Notes: generated by a model not told the origin, from the sequence alone. 64,000 nt of DNA from an uncultured Erythrobacter sp. (GCA_947498065.1 CANMIS010000002.1:558001-622000); one strand, 5' to 3'. Positions 36,718 through 46,327 are shown, numbered from the stretch's first letter. Made by a program: numbers and translations.

Positions 36718-39294
36718 ATGACGAATAAGTTCGCAGTATACGCGGCTGGCCTAATGGCGACGAGCATTCTGGCTCAACCAGCCTTGGCCCAAGACACTGA
36801 AACGGATGCGGAGGAAACGGCCCGCGATAATGTGATTATCGTGACCGCCACCCGCCGAGCCGAAGATGTCCAAGACATTCCAATCGCGGTTACTGCGGTC
36901 ACGCCCGAACAGCTTGATAAGCAGGGCGTCGTCAACGTTCAGAACATCACGCAGGTTTCGCCCAGCTTCTCGACCTCCAATGCGCAGATCGCATCGGGCT
37001 CGGTCGTGCTGCGGATTCGCGGCGTGGGTACAACGTCTAACAACATCGGCTTTGAAAGTGCGGTCGGCATCTTTGTTGACGGTGCCTATCAATCGCGTCC
37101 TGGCATCGCGCTCGGCGAATTTGTCGATATTGAGCGGGTCGAGGTTCTGCGCGGTCCGCAGGGCACTCTGTTTGGTCGCAACACCTCGGCTGGTGCACTT
37201 AACATCACCACCCGCCGCCCCGATCTCAACGAGTTCGGCGGCTTTGTGAATGGCACTTACGGCAATTTTGACCTCATCAACGTGCAGGGTGCGGTCAACG
37301 CGCCGATCATTGAAGACACCCTCGCGGTTCGCCTGACGGGCGCTTATCGCCAGCGTGATGGAACGGTTGATATTATCGACGCGACCGGCGCGCAGATCGG
37401 CGAATCGAATACGATCGATCAATTCCTTATTCGCGGTCAACTCGGCTATGAGAGCGAAGGCGGCGTCAGCGCTCGCTTGATCTTCGATTACACTGAGAGT
37501 GAAAACCAATGCTGCGCAGCGATTGAAGTGCTCGCGAACACAGCTTTTGAAGGCGCGGTCACTGGTGTGGGAGGACCGGCACGGGCCGGTATGGCAACAC
37601 CGCTTCCAGCCACTCAGCCGTTTGACGTAACCGCCGCTCAGCGCGCGATAGACAACCGGGTTGCAACGGCCAGCCGCGTTCCGCTCGCCAGTGTTGAGCA
37701 ATGGGGTGTCGTCGGCGAGATCGAATTCCCGATCAGTGACAATGCTGACCTCATTTTCATCGGCTCTTATCGCGACTTCTCATCCTCCGAGAATTACGAT
37801 TCCAGCTTCTCGGGCCTAGATGTGTTCGATGTCGACCGCCTCGATACCAATATTGAAACATTCACCGCTGAGCTGCGCCTTCAAGGCGAGGCATTTGATG
37901 GCGCATTGAGCTGGCTAATCGGCGGCTACTACTCAGATGAATCGATTGATTCCGACATCGATTTCTCACTCGGTACGGACTACGATCTGCAGATAGCCGG
38001 CCTGTTCGGCGGGGCATTGGGCCCAGCACCACTCACGCTGCTTACCGACCTTATTGTGGACGGCATTCCCAATGGTAACGGCATCAGCCCAAATGGTACG
38101 ACGGCAACCAACGTCTATGCTCAAAGCAGCGAAAGCTGGTCGATCTTCACGCACAATACGCTCGACGTCACTGACAACCTCAGCCTGACTTTGGGTCTGC
38201 GTTATTCGGATGAGAGCAAGACGGGCGGCTTCCAACAAACCGCGATCAACAACCCGACTTGCCTGACATTGCTAGGCGGCGTGCCAACGATTGCGGCCAC
38301 CGTGGGGCCAGACCTCGTTGGTAGTGTGCTGGGAACGGGCTGTTTCGCATTCACGGCGCCTGCGATTGGCAATGACGCGATTGCATTCCCGCTGCCACGG
38401 GAATTCGAAGTGCCATTTAGCGATAGTGAGCTGATCTACACTGGTAAGATTGCGTATCAATTTGATGCACCGGTCACGGCCTATGCCAGCTTTACGCACG
38501 GCTATAAGTCGGGCGGCATCAACCTCGATATCACGGCGAATGCTGGCGGTGCTGATCCAACCTTCCTTTCAGAAGAAGTTGACGCCTATGAAGTCGGCGT
38601 GAAGGCGCAATTCCTGGATGATGCTGTCACGCTCAACGTGGCTGGCTTTGTCGAGGAATTCTCAAACTTCCAGGTTCTGGAATTTACCGGCGCTCAGTTC
38701 ACCACTTTCAATGTTGACCGGGCGATTTCCTCAGGCGTTGAGATTGAATCGGTGATCCGGCCTACTGCGGAGCTGACCTTTAACGCTGGTCTGACGGTGA
38801 CAGACGCGCGCTATCCGGGTGATTGCGATGGCGGCGTGCCAAATGCCAACGTCACCTCGCTATGCGGAAACTCGCTCACCAATGCGCCCGATATCGTGGC
38901 CATTGCTGGGGTGAATTACGACCGGGATATTGGCAGCAATCTGCGCGGTTTCTTCTCTGGTCAGATCCGGACAGAGAGCGATCGCCGGACATCAACGCAA
39001 GCGACCACCGTGCCAAGCGCGGCGATCATCGCGGGCTTTGGCGGCGATATTCAGGCCGCGGTTGATGCAGCGCCGCTGGTGCCGTTCGATGTTCAGGACA
39101 GCAACACCAAGGTCAATCTGCGGGTTGGCATTGGCGCTCAGGATGAGAGCTGGACGGTCGAAGTTTGGGGCGTGAACGTGACCGACGAAGTGACACGCGG
39201 TGTAACGTTCAACACCGTGCTGCGCGGGTCATCACGCTCTGCCTTCGCGCAAGAGCCAGCAACATATGGTGTGACCGTTCGGGGCAAGTTCTAA
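36718..39294 (+). CDS. TonB-dependent receptor
   Basis: DNVIIVTATRRAEDVQDIPIAVTAVTPEQLDKQGVVNVQNITQVSPSFS; ERVEVLRGPQGTLFGRNTSAGALNITTRRP; ATG at 36718 after GGAGAGG. Confidence 0.93.
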   Translation: MTNKFAVYAAGLMATSILAQPALAQDTETDAEETARDNVIIVTATRRAEDVQDIPIAVTAVTPEQLDKQGVVNVQNITQVSPSFSTSNAQIASGSVVLRIRGVGTTSNNIGFESAVGIFVDGAYQSRPGIALGEFVDIERVEVLRGPQGTLFGRNTSAGALNITTRRPDLNEFGGFVNGTYGNFDLINVQGAVNAPIIEDTLAVRLTGAYRQRDGTVDIIDATGAQIGESNTIDQFLIRGQLGYESEGGVSARLIFDYTESENQCCAAIEVLANTAFEGAVTGVGGPARAGMATPLPATQPFDVTAAQRAIDNRVATASRVPLASVEQWGVVGEIEFPISDNADLIFIGSYRDFSSSENYDSSFSGLDVFDVDRLDTNIETFTAELRLQGEAFDGALSWLIGGYYSDESIDSDIDFSLGTDYDLQIAGLFGGALGPAPLTLLTDLIVDGIPNGNGISPNGTTATNVYAQSSESWSIFTHNTLDVTDNLSLTLGLRYSDESKTGGFQQTAINNPTCLTLLGGVPTIAATVGPDLVGSVLGTGCFAFTAPAIGNDAIAFPLPREFEVPFSDSELIYTGKIAYQFDAPVTAYASFTHGYKSGGINLDITANAGGADPTFLSEEVDAYEVGVKAQFLDDAVTLNVAGFVEEFSNFQVLEFTGAQFTTFNVDRAISSGVEIESVIRPTAELTFNAGLTVTDARYPGDCDGGVPNANVTSLCGNSLTNAPDIVAIAGVNYDRDIGSNLRGFFSGQIRTESDRRTSTQATTVPSAAIIAGFGGDIQAAVDAAPLVPFDVQDSNTKVNLRVGIGAQDESWTVEVWGVNVTDEVTRGVTFNTVLRGSSRSAFAQEPATYGVTVRGKF

Positions 39295-39353
39295 GGCTCA
39301 CACCACAACCAGGTCCGCCTAGCGGCGGCTTGCCTTTGGGAGAGGGCAAAGAG

Positions 39354-39388
39354 AAGGGGCGGTCCGCATAAGCGAGCCGCCCCTTTTT
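39354..39388 (+). terminator. rho-independent terminator
   Basis: AAGGGGCGG ... CCGCCCCTTTTT, 9-bp perfect stem followed by T5. Confidence 0.85.
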
Positions 39389-39414
39389 GTTGTGTGTCGT
39401 TCTCTATGGTCCAA

Positions 39415-39495
39415 GCCACCCGCACCCTCCATCCTTCCACCCGGATTATCACACCGGGTTACGATCCGGGTGGAAGGGTGGAGGGCGCGGGCGGC
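39415..39495 (+). repeat. dispersed palindromic element, copy 2
   Basis: 32-bp arms (39415-39446 / 39464-39495) with 3 non-Watson-Crick positions; 17-nt loop TATCACACCGGGTTACG. Confidence 0.92.
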
Positions 39496-39515
39496 ACGGT
39501 ATCGTGACGCGAACC

Positions 39516-40679
39516 TCACATCCCGCGGGCGATCACCATTTTCATCACTTCGTTTGAGCCGCCAAAGATCCGCGTGATGCGGCAATCGCGGTACATGCGA
39601 GCGATCGGATAGTCGTTGATGAAGCCAGCCCCGCCGTGGAACTGCAGGCATTTATCGACGACTTCACCCTGCAGTTCTGTGACCATAAGTTTGGCCATGC
39701 AGGCGGTCGGCACATCGAGCTCGCCCTTCAGATGCTGCGCGATGCAATGGTTGACGAAGACCCGCGCCGCGGTGCTGCGCGCAGCAAGCTCAGCCATGAC
39801 AAACTGCGTGTTCTGGAAATCCCAGATCGTTTGGCCAAAGGCTTTGCGATCCTTGACGAATTCCATTGTGGTCTCGAGCGCCTTTTCGATACCCGTCATC
39901 GCGCCCATCGCAATGATGAGGCGCTCCTGAGGCAGCTCGCCCATAAGCTGGTAAAAGCCTTTGCCCTCGACCCCGCCGAGCACATTTTCCGCTGGCACGA
40001 ACACATCGTCAAAGAACAGCTCTGAGGTGTCGGCCGCATCCATCCCGATCTTGTCGAGTTTCTTGCCGCGTTGGAATCCTTCTGCGCCCTCCGTTTCGAG
40101 CAGCATCAGTGAGATGCCCTTTGCCCGCTCATTCGGGTCTGTCTTGGCGACGACGATGATGAAGTCGGCTGTCTGACCGCTGGAGATGTAGGTTTTCGCG
40201 CCATTGATGCGGTAGCCATTGCCATCTTTAAGCGCAGTGGTCGTGATGCCCTGCAAGTCCGAACCAACGCCGGGTTCAGTCATTGCAATCGCGCTGACGA
40301 GTTCGCCGGTCACCAGCTTAGGCAGATATTTCTTCTTCTGCTCTTCGGTGCCGTGGCGAACGAGATAGGGCAGGATCACGGTGTTGTGCAGGCTGGCGGC
40401 AAACCCTTCGACGCCGTGCTTTGCCTGTTGATCGAGCACCACGATGTCATGACGGAAATCGCCGCCGTGCCCGCCATATTCTTCTGGTACAGAGACGCCG
40501 AGCAGACCCGCTTCGCCGGCCTCGTTCCAGAACTCACGCTCAACCTGACCGTCTTCGCGCCATTTTAGAACGCGCTTTTCCGGGGCGTGCTGCTGATAGA
40601 ACTTGCCGACGGCATCAGCGAAGATCGAAATTTCTTCGTCTTCCATGAATTCCGGCTGCGCTACATTGATGACTGACAT
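39516..40679 (-). CDS. acyl-CoA dehydrogenase
   Basis: AIAMTEPGVGSDLQGITTTA, YISSGQTADFIIVVAKTD, QFHGGAGFINDYPIARMYRDCRITRIFGGSNEVMK. ORF-track N-terminus MEGAGGPGAQERE comes from palindrome copy 3; start MSVINV preferred. Confidence 0.92.
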   Translation of the reverse strand: MSVINVAQPEFMEDEEISIFADAVGKFYQQHAPEKRVLKWREDGQVEREFWNEAGEAGLLGVSVPEEYGGHGGDFRHDIVVLDQQAKHGVEGFAASLHNTVILPYLVRHGTEEQKKKYLPKLVTGELVSAIAMTEPGVGSDLQGITTTALKDGNGYRINGAKTYISSGQTADFIIVVAKTDPNERAKGISLMLLETEGAEGFQRGKKLDKIGMDAADTSELFFDDVFVPAENVLGGVEGKGFYQLMGELPQERLIIAMGAMTGIEKALETTMEFVKDRKAFGQTIWDFQNTQFVMAELAARSTAARVFVNHCIAQHLKGELDVPTACMAKLMVTELQGEVVDKCLQFHGGAGFINDYPIARMYRDCRITRIFGGSNEVMKMVIARGM

Positions 40680-40700
40680 TTCTCTCTCCTGTGCACCGGG

Positions 40701-40778
40701 GCCACCCGCGCCCTCCACCCTTCCGCCCGGAGCCTACCGGGATACCATCCGGGCGGAAGGGTGGAGGGCGCGGGCGGC
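40701..40778 (+). repeat. dispersed palindromic element, copy 3
   Basis: Arms 40701-40732 / 40747-40778, 2 non-matching positions; 14-nt loop CCTACCGGGATACC resembling copy 2. Confidence 0.92.
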
Positions 40779-40804
40779 CCCAGCCTCTCAAGCAAAAACT
40801 ATTT

Positions 40805-41578
40805 CTATTTACCCTTCCAATTCGGCGCGCGCTTTTCGGCAAAGGCGGCTGCGCCTTCTCGGGCGTCTTCGGATACGAAGATTGGTCCCATCAGCTTGGC
40901 CTGTTCTTTCCAGCGCTCGTCATCAGCCCATAGGCGCGATTCGGCGACAATCTGCTTGGAGACCTTGACCGCGAGCGGGCCATTGGCGGTGATCTTCTTG
41001 GCCAGTTCCAGAGCCGCCTCGAGCGCTGGGCCATCTGTTACATGGTTGAGCAGACCCAGCTCATAGGCGCGCTCTGTGCCGATGAATTCACCGGTCAGCG
41101 CCAGCTCCATCGCAATCTTTGGCGGGATCATGGTTGGCAGTTTAATGAGGCCGCCCGCCGCGGCGACAAGGCCGCGCTTCGCCTCCGGAACGCCGAACTT
41201 CGCGTCCTTGTGCGCCACGATCAGGTCGCAAGAGATCATCAGCTCCATCCCGCCGGCAAGCGCATAGCCTTCAACGGCGGCGATCAGCGGCTTGGCTGGG
41301 CCTTTCTCCGTGAGCCCGCCAAATCCGCGACCTGGCACGCTCGGGGTTTCGCCGCGCAGGAAGCCTTTGAGATCCATGCCGGAGCAGAATGTGCCGCCAG
41401 CGCCGGTGATGATGCCAACGCGCAGGTGATCCTCTGCGTCGAGCCGATCGAGCGCCGCGGCAATCGCTTCGGATGCCGCTTTGGTCATCGCGTTTTTGGC
41501 TTCCGGCCGGTTGATCGTCATGATCAAAACGCCATCGCGTTCCTCGGTCAGCACTTCCCTTGTTGCGCCTTCGCTCAT
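40805..41578 (-). CDS. enoyl-CoA hydratase/crotonase family protein
   Basis: MTINRPEAKNAMTKAASEAIAAAL, GAGGTFCSGMDLKGF, AAVEGYALAGGMELMISCDLIVA. Confidence 0.88.
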   Translation of the reverse strand: MSEGATREVLTEERDGVLIMTINRPEAKNAMTKAASEAIAAALDRLDAEDHLRVGIITGAGGTFCSGMDLKGFLRGETPSVPGRGFGGLTEKGPAKPLIAAVEGYALAGGMELMISCDLIVAHKDAKFGVPEAKRGLVAAAGGLIKLPTMIPPKIAMELALTGEFIGTERAYELGLLNHVTDGPALEAALELAKKITANGPLAVKVSKQIVAESRLWADDERWKEQAKLMGPIFVSEDAREGAAAFAEKRAPNWKGK

Positions 41579-41658
41579 TTGCTCTCTCCACTTTTTCAAT
41601 GGCGGTTCATTTTGCCATTTCGATTTGAAACTGAATTCTTGTGTCAGTGGTGCAGGCG

Positions 41659-41676
41659 GTTTACGGACACGTCAAC
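41659..41676. promoter_or_regulatory. operator-like imperfect palindrome GTTTACG-GACA-CGTCAAC
   Basis: 6/7 matching half-sites in the divergent interval between crotonase and thiolase genes. Confidence 0.4.
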
Positions 41677-41704
41677 TGAAATTGGAAAAGTGGAAGAGGA
41701 AATC

Positions 41705-42973
41705 ATGGCTGAGGCATATATCATCGATGCGGTGCGCACCCCGCGCGGAATTGGCAAGCAGGGCAAAGGCGCGTTAGCGGCGGAGCATCCGCAGCATCTG
41801 GCCGCGACCGTGATGCGGGCGATCAAGGACCGCAACAGCCTCGACACCAGCACCGTCGATGATGTGATCTGGTCGGTTTCGACTCAGGACGGCATGCAGG
41901 CAGGCGACCTTGGCCGGATGGCTGCGCTTGATGCGGGCTATGACATTACCTCCAGCGGCACGACGCTGGATCGGTTCTGCGGAGGCGGCATTACTTCTGT
42001 CAGCCTGGCGGCGGCTCAAGTGATGAGCGGCATGGAAGATTGCGTGGTTGCTGGCGGGACAGAGATGATGAGCCTGACCGCTGCGATGATGCAGGAGAAG
42101 ATGAAGGCCGGGATCAAGCCGCCGATGATGGGCAGCTACAATGAGCGCCTGCAGAGCGTTCACCCGCAATCGCACCAAGGCATTTGCGGCGATGCGATTG
42201 CCAGCATGGAGGGCTTTACCCGCCAGGAACTTGATGAGGTCGGCCACCGTTCTCAGCAGCGCGCCGCCGCCGCTATTGAAGCGGGCAAGTTTGAAGCGTC
42301 AGTTGTTCCGGTGACGGATGATGCGGGCAATGTTTTGCTGGCAAAAGATGAGTATCCGCGCCCAGAGACTACGTTGGACGGTCTTGCAGAACTTCAGCCT
42401 GCCTTCGCAAAAATCGCCGATGTTCCGCTGGATGCGAATGGCACGACGTTTCGCGGTCTGATCAATCAGAAATACCCTGATCTTGAGATCGAGCACTTCC
42501 ACCATGCAGGCAACAGCTCCGGCGTGGTCGATGGGGCGGCGGCCGTTCTGGTTGCGAGCAAGGATTACGCGCAGAAAAACGGTCTGAAGCCGCGCGCACG
42601 CATCGTCGCGACCGCGAATATGGGCGATGATCCAACGCTGATGCTCAACGCGCCAGTGCCAGCGGCGAAGAAGGTGCTCGAGAAAGCGGGCCTGACGAAG
42701 GACGACATCGATCTGTTTGAGATCAATGAGGCGTTCGCGGTTGTAGCGGCCAAGTTCGTCCGCGACCTTGAGCTGGATTGGGACAAGGTCAATGTGAACG
42801 GCGGATCTATCGCGCTCGGTCACCCGATTGGCGCAACTGGATCGATCCTGATCGGCACCGTGGTTGATGAGCTGGAGCGACAAGACAAGCGCTACGGCCT
42901 CGTCACGATGTGCGCGGCGGGCGGTATGGCGCCAGCCATCATCGTTGAGCGCGTCACCGACTTCGTCGATTGA
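41705..42973 (+). CDS. acetyl-CoA C-acetyltransferase (thiolase)
   Basis: MAEAYIIDAVRTPRGIGKQGKGAL, DRFCGGGITSVSLAA, INEAFAVVAAKF, NVNGGSIALGHPIGATGSIL. ORF-track start at 41042 is spurious. Confidence 0.93.
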   Translation: MAEAYIIDAVRTPRGIGKQGKGALAAEHPQHLAATVMRAIKDRNSLDTSTVDDVIWSVSTQDGMQAGDLGRMAALDAGYDITSSGTTLDRFCGGGITSVSLAAAQVMSGMEDCVVAGGTEMMSLTAAMMQEKMKAGIKPPMMGSYNERLQSVHPQSHQGICGDAIASMEGFTRQELDEVGHRSQQRAAAAIEAGKFEASVVPVTDDAGNVLLAKDEYPRPETTLDGLAELQPAFAKIADVPLDANGTTFRGLINQKYPDLEIEHFHHAGNSSGVVDGAAAVLVASKDYAQKNGLKPRARIVATANMGDDPTLMLNAPVPAAKKVLEKAGLTKDDIDLFEINEAFAVVAAKFVRDLELDWDKVNVNGGSIALGHPIGATGSILIGTVVDELERQDKRYGLVTMCAAGGMAPAIIVERVTDFVD

Positions 42974-42980
42974 TCCGCGC

Positions 42981-44510
42981 ATGACAATTGCCGACAACAC
43001 GCCGGTTATCATCGGCGCCGGCCAATATTCCGAACAGGTCCAGAAAGCGGGCTATGAAGCGCTCTCTTACATGGACTTGGGCGGAAGGGCGCTGGCCGCT
43101 GCGATCACCGATAGCATGGCGAGCGGCAATGTCGCGGCGGCAATTGATACGCTCGCGGCGATCCGCGCGTTTGAGATCTCGCGCCCGGACCGAAAGCCGC
43201 CCTTTGGCGGGTCAGACAATGTCCCGCGCAGCTTTGCCAAGCGCGTCGGCGCGGACCCGCAGCGCGCGATCCTTTCGACCACTGGCGGGCAATACAACCA
43301 GCATTTGGTTGGCGAATTTGCGCGCGACATTGCCACTGGCAAGTCGGAATGCGCGGCAATCGTGGGATCAGAGGCGATTTCCACCGTGCTGGCTTTGGCG
43401 GCAAAGGGAGAAAAGCCGGATTGGTCGGAAGAGGTGGGCGGCCAGCTGGAAGATCGCGGGTTCGGCAATGACGGCCTCATGGAGCTGGGCCTGTTCGCGC
43501 ACGGCGCGACCGGTGCGATCCCGCTTTACGCTCTGGCTGAGAATGCGCGGCGCGCCAAGACAGGCAAGAGCCTCAATGAATATCGCCGCGAGATTGGCGA
43601 GCTGTTTGCGCCGTTCACGAAAGTCGCGGCGAGCAATCCGCACGCAGCGGCTCCCAAAGAACGAACAGCAGAAGAACTGGCGACAATCACCGAGCGCAAC
43701 CGGATTGTCGCAGAGCCCTATGCGCGGATGACGGTAGCGCGCGATCAGGTGAACCAGGCCGCCGCTATCATCATCGCCAGTGCCGGCAAAGCGCGCGAGC
43801 TGGGCGTGCCCGAAGACCAATGGGTGCACATCCATGCGGTCTCATCGGCGACTGAGCTAGAGCTGTCTCAGCGTCCCGATCTGTCGGCCAATCCCGCCTC
43901 CATCGCCAGCGTCCAAGCGGCCTTGGCCCGCGCAGGCAAGAGCATGGCAGACATGCAATTTCTCGATTTCTACTCCTGCTTTGCGATCCCTGTGTTCAAT
44001 CAGTGCGAGCATTTCGGCATCGCGCATGATGATCCGCGCGGCCTGACACTGACCGGCGGACTGCCGTTCTTTGGCGGGGCTGGTAACAATTATTCCGCCC
44101 ACGCCATTTGCGAGGCTGTAGAGCGCGTCCGCAGCAATCGCGGCGCATATGCTTTGGTGGGCGCGAACGGCGGCTGGATGAGTAAATATGCGACCGGTGT
44201 CTATTCCACGGAACCGGCGGATTGGTCTGATGGTGACCGGTTTGAAAAACTGCCCATGGCCACAAATGCGGTGCCGCGCGGCGAGGGACCTTTCGATAGC
44301 GCGACGGTCGAAACTTACACCATCAACCACTCAAAAACGGGCAGCGATGTTATCTGGCTGGGTCGGAATGCTGATGGCGAGCGGGTAAGCGGCAATGCGG
44401 ACCTCAGCGATGAGGCAACTGCAAAGGCCTTTCTCGGTGGGCAGCCGTTCGGCGTTAAACTGTCCGTCACTCAGGATGAGCGCAGGCGCAATATTGGGCG
44501 TGTGGTCTAG
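42981..44510 (+). CDS. acetyl-CoA acetyltransferase-like (SCP-x/thiolase-like) protein
   Basis: MTIADNTPVIIGAGQYSEQ; FLDFYSCFAIPVFNQCEHFGI; LTLTGGLPFFGGAGNNYSAHAI. Confidence 0.85.
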   Translation: MTIADNTPVIIGAGQYSEQVQKAGYEALSYMDLGGRALAAAITDSMASGNVAAAIDTLAAIRAFEISRPDRKPPFGGSDNVPRSFAKRVGADPQRAILSTTGGQYNQHLVGEFARDIATGKSECAAIVGSEAISTVLALAAKGEKPDWSEEVGGQLEDRGFGNDGLMELGLFAHGATGAIPLYALAENARRAKTGKSLNEYRREIGELFAPFTKVAASNPHAAAPKERTAEELATITERNRIVAEPYARMTVARDQVNQAAAIIIASAGKARELGVPEDQWVHIHAVSSATELELSQRPDLSANPASIASVQAALARAGKSMADMQFLDFYSCFAIPVFNQCEHFGIAHDDPRGLTLTGGLPFFGGAGNNYSAHAICEAVERVRSNRGAYALVGANGGWMSKYATGVYSTEPADWSDGDRFEKLPMATNAVPRGEGPFDSATVETYTINHSKTGSDVIWLGRNADGERVSGNADLSDEATAKAFLGGQPFGVKLSVTQDERRRNIGRVV

Positions 44511-44567
44511 CGGCGCTTGGCGAGGGCCAGCCCCAAGCGATCCATTCAAAATCGGTGCGTTTGCCCT

Positions 44568-44596
44568 TTGACAAATCCCTGCGAACAGCGTATTTA
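44568..44596 (+). promoter_or_regulatory. sigma-70-type promoter upstream of hppD
   Basis: TTGACA (44568-44573), 17-nt spacer, TATTTA (44591-44596). Confidence 0.65.
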
Positions 44597-44610
44597 GTTA
44601 CAAACGTAAC
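44597..44610. promoter_or_regulatory. operator-like palindrome GTTAC-AAAC-GTAAC
   Basis: Perfect 5-4-5 inverted repeat abutting the -10 element of the hppD promoter. Confidence 0.5.
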
Positions 44611-44636
44611 CAATTAACTCTTGAGTAGGCGCGCAC

Positions 44637-45758
44637 ATGACCAAGCATCCAACTGATCTGTTCGACAACCCAGCTGGCCTTGATGGCTTTGAGTTTGTTG
44701 AGTTTTGCGCTCCTGAAAAGGGCGTGCTGGAGCCTGTTTTTGAAGCCATGGGCTTTACCCATGTGGCCACTCACCGCTCTAAAGATGTCGATCTGTGGCG
44801 TCAGGGCGGCATCAATCTAATCGTGAATTACGAACCGCGCAGCGCCGCTTGGTACTTTGCGCGCGAACACGGCCCTGGCGCTTGCGGCATGGGTTTCCGT
44901 GTGCGTGATGCCGCCGCTGCTTATGAGCATGTTTTGGAGCAGGGCGCAGAGCCTGTTGCCAATGCTCCTGGCCCGATGGAGCTCAGCATTCCGGCCATTC
45001 GCGGAATTGGCGGATCGATCCTCTATCTGATCGATCGCTATGCTGATGACGCGGGCGAAGGCCTGTCTATTTACGACATCGACTTTGAATACCTGCCCGG
45101 CGTCGAAAAGCACCCTGAGGGTTGCGGTTTCCAACTGATCGATCACCTGACGCACAACGTCTATGGCGGACGGATGGCCTATTGGGCTGATTTCTACGAG
45201 AAGCTCTTCAACTTCCAGGAAATCCGTTATTTCGACATCAAGGGCGAATATACCGGCCTTACTTCGAAGGCGCTCACCGCACCCGATGGCAAAATTCGCA
45301 TCCCGCTGAATGAGGAAGGCGAAAACGGCAAGGGGCAGATCGAGGAATATCTGCGCGAATATAACGGCGAAGGCATTCAGCACATTGCCCTGATCTGTGA
45401 TGATCTGGTTGCGTGTTGGGACCGTCTTAAGCAGCTGGATGTGCCGTTCATGACCGCGCCGCCTGAGACATATTATCAGATGCTGTCGGAACGCCTGCCG
45501 GGCCACGGTCAAGACGAAGCGGCGCTTAAGTCGCGCGGAATATTGCTAGATGGAACGACCGAAGGCGGCAGCCCTCGCTTGCTGCTTCAGATCTTTGCAG
45601 AGCCGCGCATTGGCCCGGTCTTCTTCGAATTCATCCAGCGCGTGGGTGATTACAAAGACGGTTTTGGCGAGGGTAATTTCAAAGCTCTGTTTGAGAGCAT
45701 TGAGCGCGATCAGGTCGCGCGCGGTGTTCTGGATGTAGAGAAAGAGCCGGCTGAATGA
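44637..45758 (+). CDS. hppD: 4-hydroxyphenylpyruvate dioxygenase
   Basis: [104 protein letters not shown]. Confidence 0.95.
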   Translation: MTKHPTDLFDNPAGLDGFEFVEFCAPEKGVLEPVFEAMGFTHVATHRSKDVDLWRQGGINLIVNYEPRSAAWYFAREHGPGACGMGFRVRDAAAAYEHVLEQGAEPVANAPGPMELSIPAIRGIGGSILYLIDRYADDAGEGLSIYDIDFEYLPGVEKHPEGCGFQLIDHLTHNVYGGRMAYWADFYEKLFNFQEIRYFDIKGEYTGLTSKALTAPDGKIRIPLNEEGENGKGQIEEYLREYNGEGIQHIALICDDLVACWDRLKQLDVPFMTAPPETYYQMLSERLPGHGQDEAALKSRGILLDGTTEGGSPRLLLQIFAEPRIGPVFFEFIQRVGDYKDGFGEGNFKALFESIERDQVARGVLDVEKEPAE

Positions 45759-46327
45759 GCGCGGCCGGTAACTCGCATCCCGTGAAACTTGGCGGCGTCC
45801 ATCACGTGGCCTATCGCTGCAAGGACGCCAAAGAGACGGTCGAATGGTACGCCCGCGTCATGGGCATGGAATACACCACGGCTTTTGCCGAGGACCATGT
45901 CCCGTCGACCGGCGATTACGACCCCTACATGCATGTCTTCCTCGATGCGGGGAATGGCAACATCTTGGCGTTCTTTGAGCTGCCGAATCAGCCCGATATG
46001 GGCCGCGATGAGAACACGCCGGCCTGGGTCCAGCATTTGGCCTTCCGGGTCAGCAGCGAGGCTGAATTGCTCGCGGCAAAGGAACATGTTGAGGCGCAAG
46101 GCATCGACGTACTCGGCCCCACACACCACGGCATATTCAAATCGATCTACTTCTTCGATCCAAACGGCCACCGCGTTGAACTCGCCGCCGATATTGGCAC
46201 AGACGAGCAATATGCGGAGCTGAAACGGGTTGCCCCGCTGATGCTGGATGAGTGGTCAGAGACGAAAAAAGCCCCGCGTCATGCCGATTGGCTGCATGAA
46301 TTGGCGCGCAAAGAGCACGGCGCGTAA
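45755..46327 (+). CDS. VOC (glyoxalase/dioxygenase superfamily) protein
   Basis: [30 protein letters not shown]...[14 protein letters not shown]...[15 protein letters not shown]; 4-bp ATGA overlap with hppD. Confidence 0.87.
   Translation: MSAAGNSHPVKLGGVHHVAYRCKDAKETVEWYARVMGMEYTTAFAEDHVPSTGDYDPYMHVFLDAGNGNILAFFELPNQPDMGRDENTPAWVQHLAFRVSSEAELLAAKEHVEAQGIDVLGPTHHGIFKSIYFFDPNGHRVELAADIGTDEQYAELKRVAPLMLDEWSETKKAPRHADWLHELARKEHGA

Noticed and set aside
41042-41704. 221-codon N-terminal extension of the thiolase ORF
   Set aside because: Antisense to crotonase; thiolase family start MAEAYIIDAVRTP lies at 41705.
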